A stretch of 64,000 nt of DNA from contig PGYR01000002.1 in NCBI GenBank assembly GCA_002839765.1, forward strand, positions 1 to 64,000, in the 5' to 3' direction. A program made the position numbers and the translations under genes. This document shows, piece after piece, positions 26,801 through 34,738 of the stretch. The notes under the pieces were generated by a model that ran no database searches, had not been told where the DNA came from, and saw only the letters and a program-made list of their open reading frames with translations. Positions within the stretch are counted from its first letter, which is position 1. Each line of letters opens with the position of its first letter. The DNA is from Ignavibacteriae bacterium HGW-Ignavibacteriae-4. Its GTDB lineage: Bacteria; Bacteroidota; Ignavibacteria; Kapaibacteriales; UBA2268.

Positions 26801-27557
26801 GCCCAGTATAATCTGCCCAGTTCCCAAACATAAAAAAGTCAGGTGCCAACAGCCCTTGTTCTTTCAAATTACCTCTTGCAGTCAACCCTGGTTGAACTGT
26901 ACTTCCTTCCAAGGCCAGCCAAAATTCAGGTATTCCAGGTGCCACAGCATCGGTAAATTGTTGTTCTGAGTTATAATATCCATAAGATGTCACGATCGGC
27001 GTTCTATCATTGTTACCGATTTTGGTATCTATAAGTAAAAGTACTCCAACATCATGAGCTTTAGAAGAAGTATCCGCAGAAACTGACATCTTAATAAATC
27101 CACCGCTTGGTCTTTTACTCGGCTCCATTGAAAATGTAAATCTAACTTTTTCACCATCCGGCATATTGGCTATTAATTCCGAATTTATCCTCGGTTTTCC
27201 GTTCAATGTGTCTCTGAACAATCGAGAAACAGTCAAAGGGTTTTGAGGGGGTGGCATTTCTGTATTAGGGTCTTCCTCAAATGGCAATTGGAATATAATA
27301 TTGTCTATCATCAAGTGAACATGAGAAGTAAAGTTTGGTGGTGTGATTCCATTACCATCTTCATTATATATTAAAGATTTTGGATCAATAGTCGGATCCA
27401 GATAAGATGTATTAATATAAAAATGTCCATTCTTCAAAACAACCGCATCCAGTAAGTAAGGAGGTAGCATATCTTCCAGTTTCAACTCTTGCTGTGCCGG
27501 TAGCAATGATGGTGTAATAATCAATGCAAGTAGGAATATTTGAAAAATTCTTTTCAT
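23859..27557 (-). CDS. large choice-of-anchor-D T9SS cargo with cohesin-like domain
   Basis: A 1232-residue exported protein: signal peptide (about 1-21), an N-terminal domain of about 300 residues, then at least four choice-of-anchor-D (ASPM/Hydin-type) Ig repeats between about 480 and 980, recognised by DLGAVCIGDTATF and FLGDVCIGESIDT. At about 990-1140 there is a beta domain opening with VTGIVGTNVDIPVRITP that resembles cohesins. The end is a T9SS tail (IRPNPVNNTGYFELYL ... SGNYSVVLQSG ... VIVK). It is third in an operon, seven bases after the dual-OmpA gene. Predicted to be surface-attached; partner unknown. Confidence 0.85.
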   Translation of the reverse strand: MKRIFQIFLLALIITPSLLPAQQELKLEDMLPPYLLDAVVLKNGHFYINTSYLDPTIDPKSLIYNEDGNGITPPNFTSHVHLMIDNIIFQLPFEEDPNTEMPPPQNPLTVSRLFRDTLNGKPRINSELIANMPDGEKVRFTFSMEPSKRPSGGFIKMSVSADTSSKAHDVGVLLLIDTKIGNNDRTPIVTSYGYYNSEQQFTDAVAPGIPEFWLALEGSTVQPGLTARGNLKEQGLLAPDFFMFGNWADYTGQNTLKGLGKFLWKDRNADNTLTYTDSAVLLIWDEESVGAGQKKVLASTEIGIVDSLEVIDAGSTTGGGPSGGAGDGIFYARPDGCVPFDTLHQTDCNDPNYHSYYPDTLDVLFIITNTKDNTFNNVRIEIDALPSGLYTVATSNSITPNMLVENTSAVGVASFYADPRLYTADLKVPIRLMGNANDTLAIDELCITVPGILSRDSIPDMDFGFVCPSTADTMSARVFLKDVRCRDVVDIYIEGNTPDINYFKIAQTLPGTLQPNIATPLDIHFQPGALGNYQVNLIVEIRDFDGFPGGDTLIVRDTSVISGTGKSEEFYFADKKDTLDLGAVCIGDTATFEWAILNRGGCDVTIRDYNFYRNFLNQFSLANATDYPLVIPKADDGSIGRALIQFIPNTQGWDTTLLVIESPSAPGFDTLVVIGRGDLPIFEIQQTEVAFDTICPGTKYPFSLKLDNPTACVVDIDTVFITSTSNAFTVNPVKFTIPSNGSANANIVAEFTNEGTYTGTVTIRTTTGFEITRNISAVVATRSLVTELTKGFGDVRIGNSSTLQAVVTSTGSAGVEIDNIRIRGVHPNDYTVNLPAGVTYPIYLSPGENQVFDIQFDPQDIENRSAFLDYVMNDKAICEEPENTDLTGRGFRPVINIRENSIFLGDVCIGESIDTTAVIRNFGNGDLDVLSVSETGAGNINVNAGLPITIEVDSSKDVAINFTPQQIGDFEKKIYFESNGDWLAGPDTLLIRGRGIICADISVQSVTGIVGTNVDIPVRITPKEGTRLTTQDIAQLMNDANKTSIEFSIYHNFRIARFNNTPVNEGYIAGNETLTIFPDHINVTSNGNLNQEGLLAVLNAEVLLGDDFETPLDLQIDNFADGYSRVNARDGKLIAECCAFEKRLVDVSNVVLNIRPNPVNNTGYFELYLKEERVVNITIFDILGNEIKNISKNLTEGTHLIEFDANDFGSGNYSVVLQSGEIIYYTRLVIVK

Positions 27558-27564
27558 ATTATAA

Positions 27565-29610
27565 TTAGCGTTTTAATGGTGTTGTGATCTCTACTATAAC
27601 TGTTCTGTTATAAAACCTGCCTTCCGGAAGGTCATTATCATATATCAGTGTTTCTCCAACCCCTTTACTGAATATTTTTTCAGGAACTACTCTTTCTTTG
27701 ATAGCTTTCTCCACTGATTTTGCCCTGTCAATGGAAAGCTGATTGTTGTACTCATCAGTTCCCAATTTATCAGTAAATCCGGTAATACTCACAGATGAAT
27801 TTGTGTTTATTCTGTTTAAAATTGTTTTAAATGTAGTCTCATTTTCTTTATTTATCAAAGGCATATCATAGTCAAAGAAAATTAGATTGTATCTTTCAAC
27901 GACAGAATCCTTTACTATTTCGCCATCATAATATTTTGATTTTTTTTCATAAAAGATAGGTATTGCTGTGCTTGCTTCGTCCGTATTACCTTCATTGTCA
28001 ACTACTTTTAATTTCACAGAAATATGATTTCCCTTCTCATCTTTTCTAGCCAGTTCTATCATTTTATTTCTGTCTAATTCCCACTGCATTGAACTTGAAG
28101 GAGATCCATTTCCACTTTTCTTCCATAATTGAGTGTTGTCGATATAATTTGCTTCTATATCCCAACTTTTTAGATTTTCATCATACTTGACATTAGGTTG
28201 CAGTACAATTGACTTAGGGCTTACTTCACTATTATGCGTAATAAGTCTTACCGGTTCCAATATATCAGAACTGTTTGAACTTAATTCAACTCTTCTGTTC
28301 TCTTCTCTTCCCTCGGCAATTTTCCTGTTTGAAATTTCCTCAGGTAATTCACGTGATTGCGTAATAATCCTCTCGGGCTTAATTCCCCATATATTTACCA
28401 AATAATCTTTTATTCTGAGTGCTCTTGAGGAAGCAAGTTTATTCTGATTACCACCGTCATCTAACGGTTCTAAGCACCCTGTTAAAGTAATATTTGCATT
28501 AGTGTTTTTCAGCATTCTACTACCTACAATATTCAGTATATTATGATATACTGCAATTACAGAATCTTGCAGAGTTGACTCATCAAAGTTATTCATCTCA
28601 GAGCTATTAAGTGTTATATATCTGCTTTGTAGTTCTGAATCTCCAGCGTCAAAGAATATATAAGGTAGGATTGGAACATAATTGTTATTATTTTCTTCTG
28701 TCACTGTTACTTGCGCAAACTCCAGCGTTGTACCATTTTCCAATAGACCCTTGGCCTTAATCGATGCAATTGGACTAGGAGTAAACTTAGGTTCTGTAAC
28801 CGTCTCAGGTGCAGTTATAGGAGCAGGTTCCTTGATTATCACTTTTTCAGGAGTACCTAATTCATATTTCAGAACCAGTCCTGCATGGAGTGTGCTTACT
28901 GACCAATCATTATCACTTAGAACATTAGTAAAAGGGAATATGTATCCTGCTTCAGGACTTAAATATAAATTTTTAGTTATTGGGAAATCTGCACCAATCA
29001 ATGCGTGAACATTTATTCTTAGATTTGTCTTTGTGTTCGGATTATCATCAAAATTTGCTGAAGCAATCTGCCTGGTGCTTTCACCGTTTCTGAATGTTAT
29101 TCCGAATGGTTGTTGTATCTCTTCAACTTGCGTATAGGATGCATGTGTAGGGATAGCCACTCCCGGGCCAAGCGCCACATAGACCTTATCAGTTACATAG
29201 TAAGCTCCCAATGCCTCAATCTGGACATAATCTAAAGATACGTCTAACTGATGCTCAGTTGTCAGGTAAACTAAGGTACCGTCATCCAGAGAAACTCTTG
29301 GCTGATCTTTTGGGATACTCTTAAAATCACCATCAGCTTTATGAAAGAAAGCCCTTCCAAAAAATGAAAAGTTAGTGCCGAATGGTACTTCAATGCTGTT
29401 GCCAGCCATCCAACCAATTCCACTTCCATCCTCGAAAGTGCCACAAATAAGCATACCATCATAGCTACTGAACTGACCCGAGTGCATATTCAAAGCTCCT
29501 GCGCCAAACATTCCTATTCGGATATTTCTTTCTGATGGTTTCTCTTGGGAAAACAAAGAGTTTCCCGCTATTAATACAATAGCCGTTATAATTAGTATAG
29601 TCTTTTTCAA
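27565..29610 (-). CDS. outer-membrane protein with two OmpA-like domains
   Basis: A 681-residue protein: signal peptide (about 1-21), a beta-barrel or porin-like region to about 255, a linker (EPAPITAPETVTEPKFTP), then a degenerate OmpA-like domain at about 310-450 (YIFFDAGDSEL ... ASSRALRIKDYL ... EENRRVEL), a beta segment, and a canonical C-terminal OmpA domain at about 570-680 (NLIFFDYDMPL ... ITGFTDKLGTDEYN ... SIDRAKSVEKAI ... FYNRTVIVEI). OmpA domains bind peptidoglycan, so it should link outer membrane and wall. It lies between two large T9SS cargos with 7- and 11-base gaps. The same arrangement recurs at 47988. Confidence 0.85.
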   Translation of the reverse strand: MKKTILIITAIVLIAGNSLFSQEKPSERNIRIGMFGAGALNMHSGQFSSYDGMLICGTFEDGSGIGWMAGNSIEVPFGTNFSFFGRAFFHKADGDFKSIPKDQPRVSLDDGTLVYLTTEHQLDVSLDYVQIEALGAYYVTDKVYVALGPGVAIPTHASYTQVEEIQQPFGITFRNGESTRQIASANFDDNPNTKTNLRINVHALIGADFPITKNLYLSPEAGYIFPFTNVLSDNDWSVSTLHAGLVLKYELGTPEKVIIKEPAPITAPETVTEPKFTPSPIASIKAKGLLENGTTLEFAQVTVTEENNNNYVPILPYIFFDAGDSELQSRYITLNSSEMNNFDESTLQDSVIAVYHNILNIVGSRMLKNTNANITLTGCLEPLDDGGNQNKLASSRALRIKDYLVNIWGIKPERIITQSRELPEEISNRKIAEGREENRRVELSSNSSDILEPVRLITHNSEVSPKSIVLQPNVKYDENLKSWDIEANYIDNTQLWKKSGNGSPSSSMQWELDRNKMIELARKDEKGNHISVKLKVVDNEGNTDEASTAIPIFYEKKSKYYDGEIVKDSVVERYNLIFFDYDMPLINKENETTFKTILNRINTNSSVSITGFTDKLGTDEYNNQLSIDRAKSVEKAIKERVVPEKIFSKGVGETLIYDNDLPEGRFYNRTVIVEITTPLKR

Positions 29611-29621
29611 TTCACATCTGC

Positions 29622-32600
29622 TTATTTTGTGAGAATTATTACTTTATTATATAACACCTGTGAACCATCTTTTAATCTAATCACGTAAGTACCATTAGAT
29701 AGATCTACGGTGTTTATTTTAAACTCAGCTGCAGTTTTACTGCTTACATTTAAATTATTTTGATATACTCTTTTTCCAATTTGGTCATATATTTCAATTT
29801 CAAATTCTTTATCCTCTTTGTCATAAAGTAGAATATTCATTTCATTCCCTACTGGAAGAGGATATACGTTAAATATAGTAGCATTTTCTGTAAGAATTTG
29901 ACTGTCTCGCCCTCCGCAAAGACCTTCCACGTAAAATTCAGCATTATTTCCTGATAGGCATACATTCTGTAAAGTTTTATCTTCAATTCTGATAGTGGTA
30001 AAGTGTGAGTTGCCTCTAAGTACTTCATACTCAACACCAAATGCTGCACCATCTGCAATTAAACCATTTTGCCATACGATCGTCATTTCAGCATTATTCA
30101 CATTTCTTGATGTAATATCTGTATTTGCTTGATCCAGCGCTACTCCTCCATTTAACTCTACAATTCTAAGAGGGTATAGCATAGTTGAATTATAGCTAGT
30201 GGTCACTTCAATATTTGTTAAAGGATTCCCCGCATCAACTCCACTGATATCATAAGGGACAATAAACCTTTCGCCGGGGTCGTAATAATGCCTGATAACA
30301 CTTGGATTTATAACTATGTTAGGTAGTATTTCAGCTTTCACTGGGATATCTGTACTGCCAAATGATCCTCTAATTTCGACTATTTCGTTTACACTACCTG
30401 AATTATTCCCCTTAATTGAAACAGTCAGAGTCATTGACTCCCTCGGATTCAATGTTGTATCAATTGAATTTGGTATTATTATCGGGGATGAAGGGTCTTG
30501 CTTTTTAATCCTGTCTATTGTCATTGTTTCAAAACTGCTTGGATTCTCGATAAGAATGACTTTTGTTAAAGAGTCCCCGGAGCATATGGTTCCGAAATCT
30601 AATTCAGAAACTGAGTATTTTATATTCTTTGATCTTACTACATAACATAAAGGTATAATTACTGTAGAATCCTGATTTCCGTCGTGCTCAAATTGAACAT
30701 CTATTTTGAAAGTACCTTCGGCAATAGGGGTGAAATTGACAAATATCTCATCATCTCGACCTTTAGCTATATTAAAGGGAAAGTTATTTGTTATACTATA
30801 AAGATTAACATTACCACCAATGAACTTATATCCAGTAACAGTAATATCTCTATCTCCAGGGTTTTTGAGTATTATCGATGTTTGATATGTATTTCCTTCT
30901 GTATAGAGTAATGTGTCACACCCGTTCGGACCATATCCGCTTAAATACTTCAATAATCCTGTTCCCGAAAGTCCGCTAGGATATGCTCCATCAGCGATGT
31001 GTACTAATGTACTGCTAAGTATTCTGCCTCTTTCAGCAGGATTAAATCTTACACAAATTTCAAGAGTGCTGTCCGGCGGTATATTTACCCTTCCTTTTGG
31101 ACTGACTACTGTGTAGTTACCACGAGGTGAGATTGAAATTGAGTCAATGTAAGTAGTATCAGTTCCATTGTTTCTTATTGCTTCAAAGCAGATTGTAGTA
31201 TCAGTTCCAACAAAAACATCCCCGAATTCTTGTGAATTAGTAATTATTTCAATTGAAGATTTAATACCTGTTCCTGCAAGTTTGACCGTATCTGTTAGGT
31301 AGCCAATATCAAATAGTACAAAACCACTACGATTACCTTCAGCAGAAGGTCTAAACCACGCATTTATTCTACGAGATTGCCCCGGTTTCAATACAAAATC
31401 AGATGTGTCGCCAGTAAAGAAAAATTCTCCAGGGTTGCTCATTCTAAAACCATTTACTTTTACAGGCAAAAGCCAACTATTTGTGATTGTTATTGGGATA
31501 CTGTCAGATATTCGGCCGACTTCCTCGGGGCTGAATGTAGCATCATTGGCTGACAAAGGCTGATAAACTTCAACACCGTTCATAGCACCATTAGAATTAT
31601 TCTTTCCACCGAATACCAGAGCTAAATTATTACCATCTATAGCTACTTCACGATTAGAGCCTGATTCAACTAGGTCTCCTAGTTGTGACCAAATACCTGT
31701 GGGGGAAGAAGTAGTCGGAAGAGTATAATACTCTGTTTCCTTTATAGCACCAGATGAATTATTCCCACCAACAGTCAAATATGAACGAGACGAATCAGTA
31801 ATTCCACCTATAAAAGTGACGTCAGTTTCAGCCCTTGGTCGAAACATACTAGCTGTGTATTTCCAGCCAGATTTTACATCATACCACTCGCAAGTATTAT
31901 GGATAGCACCATTTTCGTCATAACCGCCTATAACTCTAGCAATACCACCTATATCAACAAAACTGGCACCCAAATATCTGTATTCTCGAGGAGCAAAGGC
32001 ATGGGAACTCCAGTTATTATTTTCAAAAAGTTCTGTTGTGGTGGTAGTGCCTTGTTCTCCTCCTGCTGTAATTACCAAATCATCACCATTTGCATCTAAA
32101 ATGGTACCAAGAAAGTGACCAGCTCTTTCTTTTCCCATATTAGGTAATGAAAACAAGCGGTTTGTAGAAATTTCAATATATTCAGATGATGAAACTTTAG
32201 AACCACTTCTTAGCTGTCCCCCAGTTTGCAAAATACCACCATTAATGATTATCCTATTAGATTTGTCCCAGGTAGCTCTGCAGTCGCCTCTTCCGATATC
32301 CATATCATCCAAACTGATCCAGTTAATATTGACCTGTCCATTTTGATAGGTTACTTTTTCAACTGACCTTACTGATCTGTAGTTTCCCGAGCTTCCTGAG
32401 TATCCGCCAATCACAAAAATACTTGCACCGTTATTTTCAGGTATTACTACAAGTGAATGATATGCTCTGGATGATGACATTGAAGCTACTTTTCTGTAAT
32501 CACCCGTTTTATAATTGAAAAAATAAGCTGAGTTTACGGCATTCCCTAAAGAGTTAATACCTCCACTGATCAATATGTTTCCATCAGGTAGAAGTATCGA

Positions 32601-32723
32601 ACTGTGACCATGAAGAGCTTCGGGAAATGGTGGTAATGATTGCCATTCTGGAATTGTGGATTGGCTATAATTCGTATGAATCATAAAAAGACAAGTGATA
32701 AAAAATAGTAGTATTTTTTTCAT
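29622..32723 (-). CDS. Kelch and choice-of-anchor-D T9SS cargo with cohesin-like domain
   Basis: A 1033-residue exported protein: signal peptide (about 1-20), Kelch-type propeller repeats at about 25-390 (HGHSSILLPDGNILISGG, RAYHSLVVIP, AGHFLGTI), choice-of-anchor-D Ig repeats at about 395-800 (FGDVFVGTDTTICFEA, DFGTICSGDSLTKVIL), a cohesin-like beta domain at about 805-950, and a T9SS tail (VYPLPVGNEMNILLYD ... NGTYVIRLKDGSQ ... IILTK). It is first in the operon with the dual-OmpA and 1232-residue genes. The Kelch propeller suggests ligand binding or glycan recognition, but no catalytic site is evident. Confidence 0.85.
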   Translation of the reverse strand: MKKILLFFITCLFMIHTNYSQSTIPEWQSLPPFPEALHGHSSILLPDGNILISGGINSLGNAVNSAYFFNYKTGDYRKVASMSSSRAYHSLVVIPENNGASIFVIGGYSGSSGNYRSVRSVEKVTYQNGQVNINWISLDDMDIGRGDCRATWDKSNRIIINGGILQTGGQLRSGSKVSSSEYIEISTNRLFSLPNMGKERAGHFLGTILDANGDDLVITAGGEQGTTTTTELFENNNWSSHAFAPREYRYLGASFVDIGGIARVIGGYDENGAIHNTCEWYDVKSGWKYTASMFRPRAETDVTFIGGITDSSRSYLTVGGNNSSGAIKETEYYTLPTTSSPTGIWSQLGDLVESGSNREVAIDGNNLALVFGGKNNSNGAMNGVEVYQPLSANDATFSPEEVGRISDSIPITITNSWLLPVKVNGFRMSNPGEFFFTGDTSDFVLKPGQSRRINAWFRPSAEGNRSGFVLFDIGYLTDTVKLAGTGIKSSIEIITNSQEFGDVFVGTDTTICFEAIRNNGTDTTYIDSISISPRGNYTVVSPKGRVNIPPDSTLEICVRFNPAERGRILSSTLVHIADGAYPSGLSGTGLLKYLSGYGPNGCDTLLYTEGNTYQTSIILKNPGDRDITVTGYKFIGGNVNLYSITNNFPFNIAKGRDDEIFVNFTPIAEGTFKIDVQFEHDGNQDSTVIIPLCYVVRSKNIKYSVSELDFGTICSGDSLTKVILIENPSSFETMTIDRIKKQDPSSPIIIPNSIDTTLNPRESMTLTVSIKGNNSGSVNEIVEIRGSFGSTDIPVKAEILPNIVINPSVIRHYYDPGERFIVPYDISGVDAGNPLTNIEVTTSYNSTMLYPLRIVELNGGVALDQANTDITSRNVNNAEMTIVWQNGLIADGAAFGVEYEVLRGNSHFTTIRIEDKTLQNVCLSGNNAEFYVEGLCGGRDSQILTENATIFNVYPLPVGNEMNILLYDKEDKEFEIEIYDQIGKRVYQNNLNVSSKTAAEFKINTVDLSNGTYVIRLKDGSQVLYNKVIILTK

Positions 32724-33162
32724 ATTATGAATCTTAAACGAATTTTAAATAATTAATTTACCTAAAATAACACTTATTTCCATATTATAAAATAATATTT
32801 GATATAATATTATAATTACTTTGTATTGAATATTAAATGCTAAATGATTGAAGGTATTACCTAGTACAGGAATTAACAGCCAACGGGGTTTGATAAAAAG
32901 GTGATACTTATTGCAGGGCTGGATTAATAGCACTAAAAGTTGGTCGATTAGTTGATTGGATTACTTAACTGCCTTACTGTATAGTTATGATGGTGTGTAG
33001 CACTTTGGGTAGCCTTTCTATCTAGTTTCTTCAATTGTATTCACTTCTTTGTCTTAATTTACACATTATATCATATAATTAATGACTTTCATTTAGTAAT
33101 GTTATGCGGGTTTATTATATTACAGAAATTAAAATTTAACAATATCACTTTTGTACTAAAAT
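32724..33162. other. AT-rich gap between divergent genes
   Basis: The 439 bases between the Kelch cargo (-) and the RidA gene (+) hold no credible gene. A short CAGCCAACGGGG stretch at about 32878 recalls half of the GCCGTTGGC palindrome at 60906 and may be a decayed repeat. Promoters for both operons must lie here, but no consensus element stands out. Confidence 0.4.
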
Positions 33163-33597
33163 ATGAGCAATGACATCAGACTAAATTCGGACAAAGCACC
33201 TGAACCCGTTGGATTGTATCCGCACGCTAGACAAGTAGGTAATCTTCTTTTCCTATCTGGCGTGGGGCCAAGAGAGCGTGGAAAAAAGGAAATTCCGGGT
33301 GTAACTTTGGACGCTTCCGGTAGTATAGAAAGCTACGATATAGAGACCCAATGTCACTCCGTTTTCAATAATGTAAAGCTAATTTTAGAGGCTTGTGGTA
33401 GCGATTGGTGTAACTTAATCGATGTTACTGTGTTTCTTACTAATATGAAGGACGATTTTCCAATTTATAATAAGATTTATGCTGAGTATTTCAAAGATAA
33501 TCAGCCTGCGAGAACGACTCTAGGTATCCATAGTTTGCCTACTCCTATCGCAATCGAACTAAAATGTATAGCAATAATAGAAGATTCAAAACAATGA
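33163..33597 (+). CDS. RidA family (YjgF/YER057c/UK114) deaminase
   Basis: A 144-residue RidA-superfamily protein. Seen: LFLSGVGPRERG near the start, the long loop typical of 2-aminomuconate-deaminase-like members, and the C-terminal ARTTLGIHSLPTPIAIELKC, with the conserved Arg and Glu that position imine or enamine substrates. The family hydrolyses reactive imines formed by PLP enzymes. First gene of a tightly packed operon: its TGA overlaps the next ATG (ATGA). No aminomuconate pathway genes are nearby, so a general detoxifying role is more likely. Confidence 0.88.
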   Translation: MSNDIRLNSDKAPEPVGLYPHARQVGNLLFLSGVGPRERGKKEIPGVTLDASGSIESYDIETQCHSVFNNVKLILEACGSDWCNLIDVTVFLTNMKDDFPIYNKIYAEYFKDNQPARTTLGIHSLPTPIAIELKCIAIIEDSKQ

Positions 33598-34292
33598 AAA
33601 AAATAATAATAGTACTAATAGCAATAACAATGTATGGATGTAAGACTACTGGATTCCAACCGCCATGCACTGATTTCCAAGACAAAGGTCTTTCCTCTAT
33701 GTATTTCCCTATCGAGGCTGGTAATAGCTGGACTTACGATGTAGTAAAAACGGAAGATGGCGAAGAGATAAAGGAAGAATACAAATTAGAGCTTTGCGAT
33801 TTGGACACTATATACTATGTCCAAGATGGTAAAAGAATTCCTTTCGAAGCATATAGAGCTTGTCGTGATGGCAAAAAAAGCATGAATTTCTACTTTGTGA
33901 AATGTGAAAATGGGACTCATTTACTTACAGTTAATGATTGGTATTACAAAGAATTGCAATCGGGTTGGGTAGTACCTAATAACCCCAAAGAGGGCGAGCA
34001 AGTTGAAAACAAAGAAGGTTTTATTTGGCGAGGACAGCAAACTATAAAAGTTCCTAAAGGTGAATATCAAGTTTGGGTACTTGAGGAATTGCGGGAGCTT
34101 AATAAACGTGAATTGAAAATATATAAAGATAATAGAATAGATGGTAATAAAACTGTGCGAACTAGATACTATTTTGCAGAGGGAATCGGGCTAATAAAAA
34201 CTGAACAATTCGGTGCACCGGGTGAACTTTTGTCAACTATGCAAATGAAGGATTTTAACGTGAAAAACAGAACTGGAGGCAAAGCAAGATAA
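33594..34292 (+). CDS. putative lipoprotein in the ECF42 operon
   Basis: I take the ATG at 33594, not the track's 33564, because it overlaps the RidA stop as ATGA and starts directly with a lipoprotein signal (MKKIIIVLIAITMYGC, Cys16). The mature region of about 215 residues is Lys/Glu-rich and predicted beta; FPIEAGNSWTYDVVKTEDG resembles the opening of secreted proteins that carry an internal beta repeat. Its stop overlaps the next start (TAATG). Function unknown; coupling implies a common role with the sigma-factor operon. Confidence 0.75.
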   Translation: MKKIIIVLIAITMYGCKTTGFQPPCTDFQDKGLSSMYFPIEAGNSWTYDVVKTEDGEEIKEEYKLELCDLDTIYYVQDGKRIPFEAYRACRDGKKSMNFYFVKCENGTHLLTVNDWYYKELQSGWVVPNNPKEGEQVENKEGFIWRGQQTIKVPKGEYQVWVLEELRELNKRELKIYKDNRIDGNKTVRTRYYFAEGIGLIKTEQFGAPGELLSTMQMKDFNVKNRTGGKAR

Positions 34293-34729
34293 TGTCAAAT
34301 CCCAAAGAGAAAGAGCCAAAGGTTGTAGGCATAGGCGGAATATTCTTCAAAAGTGAGAGTCCAGAGAATATGAGAAATTGGTATTCCGAAAAACTTGGCT
34401 TAGTCACTAACGAATATGGCTCACTATTCGAATTCAGAGATTCAGATAATCCTGAACAAAAGGGATATCTGCAATGGAGTCCATTCGAAAAAAATACGGA
34501 GTACTTCGCTCCTTCCGAAAAGCAATACATGATAAATTATCGTGTCCAAAACATTGAAAAGTTAATAGAAAATCTTCGTGTTGATGGCGTACAAATAGTC
34601 GGTGAAATAGAGACATTTGACTATGGTAAGTTTGCTCATATCATAGACCCCGAAGGCAATAAGATTGAATTTTGGGAACCAATCGACGAAGTATTTACTG
34701 AGCTTTACGAAGATAAGACTACGAAATAA
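34292..34729 (+). CDS. glyoxalase/VOC superfamily protein
   Basis: A 145-residue paired beta-alpha-beta-beta-beta protein of the vicinal oxygen chelate fold. Seen: GIGGIFFKSESPENMRNWYS at the start of the first module, and FAHIIDPEGNKIEFWEP closing the second, with a likely metal-binding Glu. The usual first-strand His is replaced (GIGGI), so metal use is uncertain. Cytoplasmic. Start overlaps the lipoprotein stop; the sigma-factor gene follows nine bases later. VOC proteins are plausible ECF42 regulon members. Confidence 0.85.
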   Translation: MSNPKEKEPKVVGIGGIFFKSESPENMRNWYSEKLGLVTNEYGSLFEFRDSDNPEQKGYLQWSPFEKNTEYFAPSEKQYMINYRVQNIEKLIENLRVDGVQIVGEIETFDYGKFAHIIDPEGNKIEFWEPIDEVFTELYEDKTTK

Positions 34730-34738
34730 GGTCATAAA

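Noticed and set aside
17138-32723. Foreign origin from codon usage
   Set aside because: A small hand count of leucine codons differed between two genes but not consistently with a third, so I do not claim a compositional island.
32745-32933. 62-residue minus-strand ORF upstream of the Kelch cargo
   Set aside because: AT-rich gap without signal peptide, family match or a ribosome site; more likely promoter-containing DNA.
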